Source: Hyphomonas jannaschiana VP2
GTDB lineage: Bacteria; Pseudomonadota; Alphaproteobacteria; Caulobacterales; Hyphomonadaceae
Assembly (NCBI RefSeq): GCF_000685215.1
Contig: NZ_ARYJ01000002.1
Location: 62,001-126,000 of the forward strand
Direction: 5' to 3'
DNA: 64,000 nucleotides
Made by a program: the position numbers and the translations under genes. The notes under the pieces were generated by a model. It saw nothing but the letters and a program-made list of their open reading frames with translations, was not told the DNA's origin and ran no database searches. Of the stretch, positions 57,550-64,000 are shown piece after piece. Position 1 is the stretch's first letter. Each line of letters opens with the position of its first letter.

Positions 57550-57875
57550 TCTCTACGGTCGCGGTATACATCGGTGCGGCTATCGCCGAGATCGGCGGTT
57601 GCTTTGCGTTCTGGGCGTATTTCCGTCTTGGCCGCAGTATATTTTGGTTCGTCCCCGGAATTGTCAGCCTGATGGTATTCGCCTATCTGTTAACCCGAGT
57701 TGATAGCGACTACGCGGGCAGGGCCTATGCGGCTTATGGCGGCATTTATATTGCGTCATCAATTCTGTGGCTTTGGGGAGTGGAAGGCCGGACACCTGAC
57801 AGATGGGATGTGATTGGTGCCGCGCTCTGTTTGAGCGGAGCTTCTATTCTGCTTTGGGGACCGCGCGAGGCATAG
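57546..57875 (+). CDS. YnfA family small membrane protein
   Basis: 109 residues, GTG at 57546. Four TM helices with [13 protein letters not shown] near the start and [20 protein letters not shown] in the second half, the YnfA consensus; ends [13 protein letters not shown]. YnfA resembles SMR drug transporters. Coupled to merR, an association also found in other mer loci. Confidence 0.93.
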   Translation: MISTVAVYIGAAIAEIGGCFAFWAYFRLGRSIFWFVPGIVSLMVFAYLLTRVDSDYAGRAYAAYGGIYIASSILWLWGVEGRTPDRWDVIGAALCLSGASILLWGPREA

Positions 57876-58199
57876 CTAGTGCATGAAATTGAAATGTCAG
57901 CTCAAAGACTTGCTACGCCTTCTTTGCGAGTCAGGGCGGAATAGGATCCCCTGTTCCGGGTAACGCTGTCGGCTCCTGAAGTGTGCCGATCCTCAAATTC
58001 TGGAAACAGCCAGCAGGTCTTGTGTGTTTACCTTTCATCCTTGGCTATGGGTAATAGCCAGCGCACACTCGGACTTCACGCTTGCTCGGCAGGCAATACG
58101 AACCGGCTGGGCCTGAATCCCTGCCGTGAAGAGGGGCCTCATTCGCCGGGGTCACTGCTCCGGCGAACGAGGAGAGCGGGGGCTCAACACCCTGGCGGG
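57876..58199. other. intergenic with hairpins, no gene seen
   Basis: 324 bases between convergent ynfA and copZ. Stems seen: TGGCTA/TAGCCA at 58042-58060 and TTCGCCGG/CCGGCGAA at 58142-58167; the second lies 33 bases after the copZ stop and may end its transcript. Confidence 0.5.
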
Positions 58200-58400
58200 T
58201 CAGGGGGTTTCGCGAGCTGCAGGATAGCCGGCAGCTGCGAGCGCTGCCTCAATTCCTGCCCGCGGCGCAGACGTCCCGACCTCGACCGTGTGGTGTTCGG
58301 GGTCGGCATTGACCGTCGCGCCGGGGTCAACCGAGTGGATCGCCCGGGTCACGGTCCGGACGCAGCCGGAGCAGGTCATGTTTTCGATGTGCAATTGCAT
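58200..58400 (-). CDS. copZ: copper chaperone CopZ (HMA domain)
   Basis: 66 residues, ATG at 58400 with GGAGGG upstream. HMA fold with MTCSGCVRTV carrying the CxxC copper ligands, and the closing AALAAAGYPA. It shuttles Cu(I) to the ATPase or to the regulator. Divergent from copA, with a separate CueR-type promoter. Confidence 0.9.
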   Translation of the reverse strand: MQLHIENMTCSGCVRTVTRAIHSVDPGATVNADPEHHTVEVGTSAPRAGIEAALAAAGYPAARETP

Positions 58401-58431
58401 TCTGCCCTCCTTTTCATGTGTGGCAGTCAGA

Positions 58432-58462
58432 GAGATGGTCTCTCCCAGCGTTGGAGGGTCAA
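58432..58462 (-). promoter_or_regulatory. CueR-type promoter of copZ
   Basis: Minus strand -35 TTGACC (58457-58462), 19-base spacer with CTCCAACGCTGGGAG, -10 CATCTC. Same design as the copA and cueR promoters. Confidence 0.75.
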
Positions 58463-58578
58463 GTGTGCCAGAAATCAAATCTTCCGCGCGCCAATCTGAA
58501 CGACCGGAAATTACCGGTCTTTGCCGGCAGGTATCTAAAAGGGAAGAAAGCCTTACTGATGTTTCGGAACAGCAGCGC

Positions 58579-58609
58579 TTGACCCTCCCATCATGGGAGA
58601 TCCCATATT
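58579..58609 (+). promoter_or_regulatory. CueR-type promoter of copA
   Basis: -35 TTGACC (58579-58584), 19-base spacer containing the dyad CTCCCATCATGGGAG (58585-58599), -10 CATATT (58604-58609). Start of copA lies 36 bases further. Confidence 0.85.
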
Positions 58610-58644
58610 CTGGCGCATCAGACCGATTTTGAAGGATTCCTGCC

Positions 58645-61131
58645 ATGACTGCGCACCCCGGACCCATCCCTGAAACCCTCTCTCTTCCGATTGAGGGCAT
58701 GAGCTGTGCCTCCTGCGTCGGACGCGTGGAACGTGCGCTGAAGCAGGTTCGCGGCGTTCTCGACGCCAGCGTCAACCTGGCGACTGAGCGCGCCGAGATC
58801 CGCATTTCCGATCCTGACGTCCGGGCCGAAGCGATCCGCGCGATCGAGGATGCCGGCTATGCCGTCTCGTCGCCGGCTGTCGAACTCGCGATCGAGGGTA
58901 TGAGCTGTGCGTCCTGTGTCGGCCGCGTTAAGCGTGCTCTGAAAGCGGTCCCGGGCGTGACCGGCGCGTCTGTCAACCTTGCCACCGAGCGCGCGACCAT
59001 AACCGGCCGCGCCGACATTGCGGACCTGGTCGCGGCTGTCAGCGAGGCAGGTTATCAGGCCCATGCGGTAGATCCGGGCCGTCATGCATCGGCCGGGGCC
59101 GATCTGCGCAAGGAACAGGAACGCCGCGTCCTCATCCGTGACCTGCTGCTGGCGGCCGGCCTTACATTGCCGGTTTTCGGGCTCGAAATGGGAAGCCATC
59201 TCATTCCGGGATTTCATGAGCTGATCGCATCGACCATCGGCATGACTGCGAGCTGGCTTCTCCAGTTCGTATTAACAACGCTGGTTCTGGTCATCCCCGG
59301 GGCAAGGTTTTACCGGAAGGGCATACCCGCGCTCCTGCGCGGGGCACCTGACATGAACAGTCTTGTCGCGGTGGGCACGCTTGCAGCCTATACTTATTCC
59401 CTGGTCGCGACATTCGCCCCGGCCCTGTTGCCGGAGGGCGCTGTCAACGTCTATTACGAGGCGGCGGCTGTCATCATTACCCTGATCATTCTCGGACGCG
59501 TGCTCGAAGCCCGGGCCAAGGGCAGGACCTCGGAGGCGATTCAGCGTCTCATTGGCCTGCGGCCGAAGACAGCCCGTGTGCGGCGCGGCGCCGCCCTTGC
59601 CGAGATCGACGTTGCGAATGTCATTGAAGGCGACATTGTCGAGGTCCGGCCGGGCGAGCGCATTCCGGTGGATGGCGAGGTCATCGAGGGTGAAAGCTGG
59701 ATCGATGAGAGCATGATCACCGGCGAACCGCTGCCGGTCGCGAAAGCAATCGGCGCAACCGTCACAGGCGGCACGATCAACCAGACGGGCGCCTTTGCCT
59801 TCCGCGCCACTGCGGTCGGCAGCGATACGATGCTCTCGCAGATCATCCGGATGGTCGAGGAGGCGCAGGGATCGAAACTGCCAATCCAGGGGCTCGTGGA
59901 CCGGATCACCATGTGGTTCGTACCGGTCGTGATGATACTGGCCGCTCTGACGTTCGGAGTGTGGTTCCTGTTCGGGCCGGACCCGGCCCTGACATTCGGC
60001 CTGGTCAACGCCGTGGCGGTCCTGATCATCGCCTGTCCCTGCGCGATGGGGCTCGCGACGCCAACCTCGATCATGGTGGGAACGGGACGGGGCGCAGAAC
60101 TCGGCGTCCTGTTCCGCAAGGGCGATGCGCTCCAGGCCCTGCAGGATGCCCGCGTCGTTGCGCTGGACAAGACCGGCACCCTGACGGAAGGACGGCCGCG
60201 CCTGACCGACCTGGTGACCGTTCCCGGTTACGAACGGGACGAAGTCCTTGCCCGGGTCGCCGCTGTCGAGGCGAAGTCCGAACACCCGGTCGCCCGCGCG
60301 ATCGTTGCGGCGGCTGAGGCTGAAGGCCTGGTCCTGCCCGAGGTTCGCGATTTCGGAAGCGTCACCGGCTTTGGCGTGAGCGCGGTGGCGGGCGGCGATC
60401 TTGTTCAGATCGGGGCCGATCGGTTCATGGCGCAGCTTGGCCATGACCTGGAAGCCCTGAGCGGCACGGCCGAACGTCTCGCCGGTGAAGGAAAATCCCC
60501 GATCTATGCGGCCGTCGGTGGCAGGCTTGCCGCCATCATCGCCGTGGCGGATCCGGTCAAGGAGACGACGCCGGAGGCCATCGCCGCCCTGCATCGCCTG
60601 GGGCTGAAGGTGGCGATGATCACGGGAGACAACCGGCGCACAGCCGAGGCGATTGCCCGGCCTCTGGGGATCGATGAGGTGATTGCGGAAGTGTTGCCGG
60701 ACGGCAAGGTGGCTGCGGTCCGGCGCCTGAAGGAGATCGGTCCGGTCGCCTTTGTCGGAGATGGTATCAATGATGCGCCGGCGCTGGCGGAGGCGGATGT
60801 CGGCCTGGCGATCGGCACCGGCACGGACGTGGCGATCGAGGCGGCGGATGTGGTCCTCATGTCTGGCAACCTGAAAGCGGTGCCGAACGCGATTGCGCTC
60901 AGCCGGGCCACCATGCGGAACATCCGCCAGAATCTCTTCTGGGCCTTTGCCTACAATGCGGCCCTCATCCCGGTTGCCGCCGGTGTGCTCTGGCCGGTGT
61001 CGGGGGTTCTGCTCTCTCCAGTCTTTGCGGCCGGCGCGATGGCGCTTTCCTCTGTCTTCGTGCTCGGCAATGCACTGAGGCTGCGCCGCTTCGCGGCCCC
61101 AATGACCGAGCGCGCCGGTCCGGCGACCTGA
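58645..61131 (+). CDS. copA: copper-exporting P1B-type ATPase
   Basis: 828 residues. Two N-terminal HMA domains, each with [11 protein letters not shown] (near 18 and 85). Eight TM helices; the sixth contains CPC in [13 protein letters not shown]. Also TGEPLPV (actuator), DKTGTLTEG (phosphorylated Asp near 511), SEHPVARAI (nucleotide binding) and [11 protein letters not shown]. Pumps Cu(I) out of the cytosol. Under the CueR-type promoter upstream; a terminator-like hairpin follows. Confidence 0.97.
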   Translation: MTAHPGPIPETLSLPIEGMSCASCVGRVERALKQVRGVLDASVNLATERAEIRISDPDVRAEAIRAIEDAGYAVSSPAVELAIEGMSCASCVGRVKRALKAVPGVTGASVNLATERATITGRADIADLVAAVSEAGYQAHAVDPGRHASAGADLRKEQERRVLIRDLLLAAGLTLPVFGLEMGSHLIPGFHELIASTIGMTASWLLQFVLTTLVLVIPGARFYRKGIPALLRGAPDMNSLVAVGTLAAYTYSLVATFAPALLPEGAVNVYYEAAAVIITLIILGRVLEARAKGRTSEAIQRLIGLRPKTARVRRGAALAEIDVANVIEGDIVEVRPGERIPVDGEVIEGESWIDESMITGEPLPVAKAIGATVTGGTINQTGAFAFRATAVGSDTMLSQIIRMVEEAQGSKLPIQGLVDRITMWFVPVVMILAALTFGVWFLFGPDPALTFGLVNAVAVLIIACPCAMGLATPTSIMVGTGRGAELGVLFRKGDALQALQDARVVALDKTGTLTEGRPRLTDLVTVPGYERDEVLARVAAVEAKSEHPVARAIVAAAEAEGLVLPEVRDFGSVTGFGVSAVAGGDLVQIGADRFMAQLGHDLEALSGTAERLAGEGKSPIYAAVGGRLAAIIAVADPVKETTPEAIAALHRLGLKVAMITGDNRRTAEAIARPLGIDEVIAEVLPDGKVAAVRRLKEIGPVAFVGDGINDAPALAEADVGLAIGTGTDVAIEAADVVLMSGNLKAVPNAIALSRATMRNIRQNLFWAFAYNAALIPVAAGVLWPVSGVLLSPVFAAGAMALSSVFVLGNALRLRRFAAPMTERAGPAT

Positions 61132-61153
61132 TCCCTGCCGCAGGTCCGGCTAC

Positions 61154-61177
61154 GCCGGGCCTCCCGGCCCTTTTCTT
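61154..61177 (+). terminator. intrinsic terminator after copA
   Basis: GCCGGG-CCT-CCCGGC followed by CCTTTTCTT, 22 bases after the copA stop and before the glutaredoxin gene. Some read-through is possible. Confidence 0.65.
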
Positions 61178-61199
61178 CATCTGACCAGGGAGTGCTTAA

Positions 61200-61460
61200 A
61201 TGAAAGCGGCGGTCACCATCTATTCGACGCCGACCTGCCCGGATTGCCGCAGCCTGAAGTCATGGCTGAAGCGGGAGGGCATCGCCTATACCGAACGGGA
61301 CCTGACTGATGAGGCGGTCATGGAAGACGCGCGCCGGCGTTTCGGCGTCCGCATCGCCCCCATCACCGAGATCGGCGACTGGTTTGCCTATGGGACGTTC
61401 GAGGATCAGAAGCCTCGCATCGAAGCGAAGCTGCGGGAGATGGGACTCTGGCCGGGGTGA
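61200..61460 (+). CDS. glutaredoxin-like protein
   Basis: 86 residues. Thioredoxin-fold glutaredoxin with VTIYSTPTCPDCRSLKSWL (CPDC redox pair near residue 14) and a cis-proline region IAPITEIG. Ends with GLWPG. Located between copA and cueR, as in many copper clusters. Probably protects thiols or carries Cu(I). Confidence 0.88.
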   Translation: MKAAVTIYSTPTCPDCRSLKSWLKREGIAYTERDLTDEAVMEDARRRFGVRIAPITEIGDWFAYGTFEDQKPRIEAKLREMGLWPG

Positions 61461-61495
61461 GCGCGGTGCCCGGCTGCCGGGAGCGCCCGCCGGGC

Positions 61496-61951
61496 CTACC
61501 TCGCTGAGGCAAATCCCTTCCGGGACCGCTTTTTGCGCGGGGTGCGGGGCGCCGGAGCATCGCTGTCCGCGCCGAGGCTGGTCAGGATCGGACAGTCCGG
61601 GCGGTCATCCCCATGGCAGTTCCGCGCCAGATGGTTCAGTGTGGCGATCATCTCATCAAGTTCACGCCGGCGCTGTTCGAGTTCGCTGACATGGGCAAGC
61701 GCCAGCGATTTCACGTCCGCGCTTGCCCGGCTGCCGTTTTCCCAGAGATCGAGCAGCGCGCCGATCTGTTTGACCTGGAAACCGAGATCGCGGGCGCGCC
61801 GCACGAAGCGGAGCGTTGCAATATTCTTGTCTGAATAGATGCGGTAGCCCGATTCTGTCCGTTGCGCGGGCTGGACGAGGCCGATCTCTTCATAGTAGCG
61901 CAGCATCTTGACGGAAATGCCGGTGGCTTTCGAGGCTTCGCCAATATTCAT
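61496..61951 (-). CDS. cueR: copper-responsive regulator CueR
   Basis: 151 residues, ATG at 61951 with AGGAG upstream. Winged HTH (MNIGEASKATGISVKMLRYYEEIGLV is the opening pattern) and the metal loop CHGDDRPDC, the pair of Cys ligands that bind Cu(I) in CueR. A basic 20-residue tail follows. It has its own TTGACC promoter with 19-base spacer, so it is likely autoregulated and controls copA and copZ. Confidence 0.94.
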   Translation of the reverse strand: MNIGEASKATGISVKMLRYYEEIGLVQPAQRTESGYRIYSDKNIATLRFVRRARDLGFQVKQIGALLDLWENGSRASADVKSLALAHVSELEQRRRELDEMIATLNHLARNCHGDDRPDCPILTSLGADSDAPAPRTPRKKRSRKGFASAR

Positions 61952-61983
61952 GGCCTGGCTCCTTTCCTGGTCTGACGCATTCC

Positions 61984-62014
61984 TTCTAAACCTTCCCATT
62001 GCTGGAGGGTCAAG
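61984..62014 (-). promoter_or_regulatory. CueR-type promoter of cueR
   Basis: Minus strand -35 TTGACC (62009-62014), 19-base spacer with CTCCAGCAATGGGAAG, -10 TAGAAG (61984-61989). Confidence 0.7.
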
Positions 62015-62183
62015 AGCTGGCTCATCACAACCCGGATCGGGATGCCCATGTAAGTCGGCAGGCTTCGTTTACGGGGCATCTCCGGATAATTTCCACCCGA
62101 TCCGACAACTGACTTGTTGATCCTGTTGAGCCGCGCGGACTTCACGGTCGCGGCCGGACTCACGGTCAATTCCAGAGGGGATC

Positions 62184-64000
62184 ATGCAAATCAAGGAATC
62201 TTTCAAACGCGCGCTACTCAGCGCAGCGGCACTTTCATTCGCGCCAGTTCTGGCTCCGTATACAGCATTTGCGGATCCGCAATCCGAAGAACAGGTCAGT
62301 CAGTTCGCCATCCCTTCGCAGGGTATGGGAGATGCGTTGCGTCTGTTCAGCAGGCAGTCCGGAACGCCGATCCTGTTCTCCGAGGATGTCGTTTCCGGAA
62401 AGCCAGCGCCCGGCCTGGAGGGTGTGTTCAGCCCGGATGCCGGACTCAAGCAACTTCTCAATGGCAGTGGGCTGGAGGCGGTCGCTGCGCCGGGCGGTGC
62501 GCGTATCATACGCGAGGTGCCTGCAAGCTCCGGGAGCTCCAGCCGGCAGCCTCCGCTTAGCAAGGAACAAAGCGAGAAGGCAGCGCCCTCACAGGTCAAG
62601 CCGCTGAAAGAAGATAGCCCTGACAGCGTGTTGCGCGCAGACAAGGTGACTGTCACGGGGACCAGTCTGCGTGGTCTTGCCCCGGAGAGTTCGCCCTTGC
62701 AGGTCTATGGCAGGGACGAAGTGCTGGGCTCCGGCGCCACTTCGCTCGACCAGTTCATCCGCACCCTGCCGCAGAATTTCGGCGGCGGCTCGACCGAGTT
62801 CACGACAATCGGCCTGCCGAATGACAGCAATTCCAGACAGAACAACACATCCGGGGCGAGCGCGAACCTTCGCGGCCTGGGCTCGCGCGGTACGCTTGTT
62901 CTGATCAATGGCAACCGTATGGCGCCGACGTCTGAGATCGGCGATTTTGTCGACCTGTCCCTGATCCCCATGGCGGCGATCGAGCGGGTCGAGGTCCTCA
63001 CGGACGGGGCGTCCTCCATCTATGGCGGCGATGCTGTGGCCGGGGTCATCAACTTCATCCTGCGTGACGATTTCGAAGGCGCAGAGACCACGGCTAGCTA
63101 TGGCAGTGTGACCGAAGGCGGGATGGAAGAATACCGGTTCAGCCAGACGCTGGGGTCTGCCTGGGAAAGCGGTAATCTGCTCGGCACTTATGAATATGCT
63201 AGCCGGGACAATCTGACCCTGGCTGACCGTCCGGAGATAGGCCTGTTCGCGCCTCGGGTGGAAGGGGACATCCTGCCGGACGCGCGTTTCCTGGACCTGC
63301 TTCCGGCGCAGGAGCGTCACAGCCTCCTCCTCTCAGGCAGCCAGCAGGTGAACCCGAAGCTCAGCCTGTCGGCTTCGGCGCTCTATTCGAAGCGCGATAC
63401 CGAGCGGACCCGGTTCAACCGGAACACGTCGATCGATGTCTATGAGACTGAATCTGAAGGCCTGACGCTCGCCTTTGGGGTCGATTATGAACTCGGCGCC
63501 TCCTGGGCTGCGAGCTTCGATGCCTCTTATGGCCAGATTCGGAACAAGGAAGGGCGCTTCAGGATTGAGGACGGTATCCGGCCGGATGATCCGGTAGATG
63601 ATGTCCGGACGGAGTCCGACCTCTGGTCTCTCGACCTGAAGCTGGACGGAGACCTTTTCCGACTTCCCGGCGGACCGGTGAAGGCCGCGATCGGCGGACA
63701 CCTGCGAAAAGAGGCGTTTACCAATGATATTCTTGGTCAGCAGATCACGGCCGATGGCGACCGGGACGTCTCTGCCCTCTATGCCGAGATGCAGGTGCCA
63801 CTGATCGGCGAAGAAAATGCGCTACCGGGTGTCCGGCGGCTCGAACTCAACCTTTCCGGCCGGGTGGACGATTATTCCGACTTCGGAACAAGTTCCAATC
63901 CGAAAGTAGGACTTCTCTGGTCTCCGGCGGATGGGGTCAATGTCCGAGGTTCCTACAGCACGAGCTTTGCGCCGCCACCGCTCGGGCGGGCCTTTTCCCT
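62184..64000 (+). CDS. TonB-dependent receptor with STN domain, truncated by window end
   Basis: The frame is open from the ATG at 62184 (AGAGGGG upstream) to the last base, about 605 residues without a stop. Signal peptide (1-31, ending TAFADP), then an STN signalling domain (about 37-112: AIPSQGMGDALRLFSRQSG), a linker, and the plug (KVTVTGTSLRG, SIYGGDAVAGVINFI) and start of the barrel. STN receptors signal through FecR/FecI systems. No fecIR lies next to it; the closest pair is at 45.0-46.7 kb, and this gene's leader also occurs as a relic there. Confidence 0.93.
   Translation, partial: MQIKESFKRALLSAAALSFAPVLAPYTAFADPQSEEQVSQFAIPSQGMGDALRLFSRQSGTPILFSEDVVSGKPAPGLEGVFSPDAGLKQLLNGSGLEAVAAPGGARIIREVPASSGSSSRQPPLSKEQSEKAAPSQVKPLKEDSPDSVLRADKVTVTGTSLRGLAPESSPLQVYGRDEVLGSGATSLDQFIRTLPQNFGGGSTEFTTIGLPNDSNSRQNNTSGASANLRGLGSRGTLVLINGNRMAPTSEIGDFVDLSLIPMAAIERVEVLTDGASSIYGGDAVAGVINFILRDDFEGAETTASYGSVTEGGMEEYRFSQTLGSAWESGNLLGTYEYASRDNLTLADRPEIGLFAPRVEGDILPDARFLDLLPAQERHSLLLSGSQQVNPKLSLSASALYSKRDTERTRFNRNTSIDVYETESEGLTLAFGVDYELGASWAASFDASYGQIRNKEGRFRIEDGIRPDDPVDDVRTESDLWSLDLKLDGDLFRLPGGPVKAAIGGHLRKEAFTNDILGQQITADGDRDVSALYAEMQVPLIGEENALPGVRRLELNLSGRVDDYSDFGTSSNPKVGLLWSPADGVNVRGSYSTSFAPPPLGRAFS

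Overview
The window is about 61-62% GC and reads as an alphaproteobacterial chromosome, probably Hyphomonadaceae or a nearby Caulobacterales lineage. This is inferred from the methionyl-tRNA synthetase type (HLGN and FSTS signatures), the abundance of TonB-dependent receptors and PepSY proteins, and a Trb-type conjugation cluster with DUF2274, DUF736, ParB-like and ArdA neighbours. No 16S gene is present, so the taxonomy is not proven.

Layout. 1-4.1 kb is ordinary chromosome: an aldo/keto reductase tail, a DUF938 methyltransferase, a two-TM protein, metG and an OmpA-like lipoprotein-sized protein. tRNA-Thr(TGT) lies at 4411-4486. A dead integrase C-terminus follows its 3' end directly, so this tRNA has been an island insertion site. 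4.9-10.2 kb is an iron-siderophore operon (TonB receptor, IroE-like esterase, two small membrane proteins, PepSY protein). 10.3-11.9 kb holds a MarR-type regulator with a Cys-rich tail, divergent from an RpoH-like sigma factor.

12.1-37.2 kb is the core of an integrative and conjugative element, almost all on the minus strand. It contains a tyrosine integrase, a HTH protein, DUF2274, trbI-G-F-L-J-E-D-C-B, a CopG-type protein, traG, a VirD2/DUF3363-type relaxase, the TraF peptidase, an AlpA-like HTH protein, DUF736, a ParB-like protein and ArdA. Between traG and the relaxase sits a complete type II CBASS: a DncV-like nucleotidyltransferase, an E2-E1 fusion (Cap2) and a JAB protease (Cap3), with a divergent two-TM beta-barrel effector of the Cap15 type. 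Accessory genes follow: hipBA, a GNAT acetyltransferase, a membrane protein with ten 47-residue TPR-like repeats, a fused DUF6499-DUF2285 (FseA-like) regulator and two XRE regulators.

45.0-50.9 kb carries a fecI-fecR pair and an RHH protein, then an ietAS pair (AAA ATPase plus subtilase, a toxin-antitoxin and defence module). Next is a decayed 5' leader of an STN-type TonB receptor that matches the leader of the intact receptor at 62.2 kb. This suggests ietAS came to lie between fecR and its receptor. 50.9-54.5 kb is a second siderophore receptor/PepSY operon with a Fur-type box. 54.6-57.9 kb is a mercury operon (merR-ynfA divergent from merT-P-(F)-A, with merF frameshifted). 58.2-62.0 kb is a CueR-controlled copper cluster (copZ, copA, glutaredoxin, cueR). 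The window ends inside an STN-domain TonB receptor.

Overall this is a mosaic of metal uptake and resistance genes and at least three conflict systems (CBASS, IetAS, HipBA) plus anti-restriction, around a conjugative backbone. The ends (att sites) of the element could not be located by eye. No CRISPR array, rRNA or complete insertion sequence was seen.
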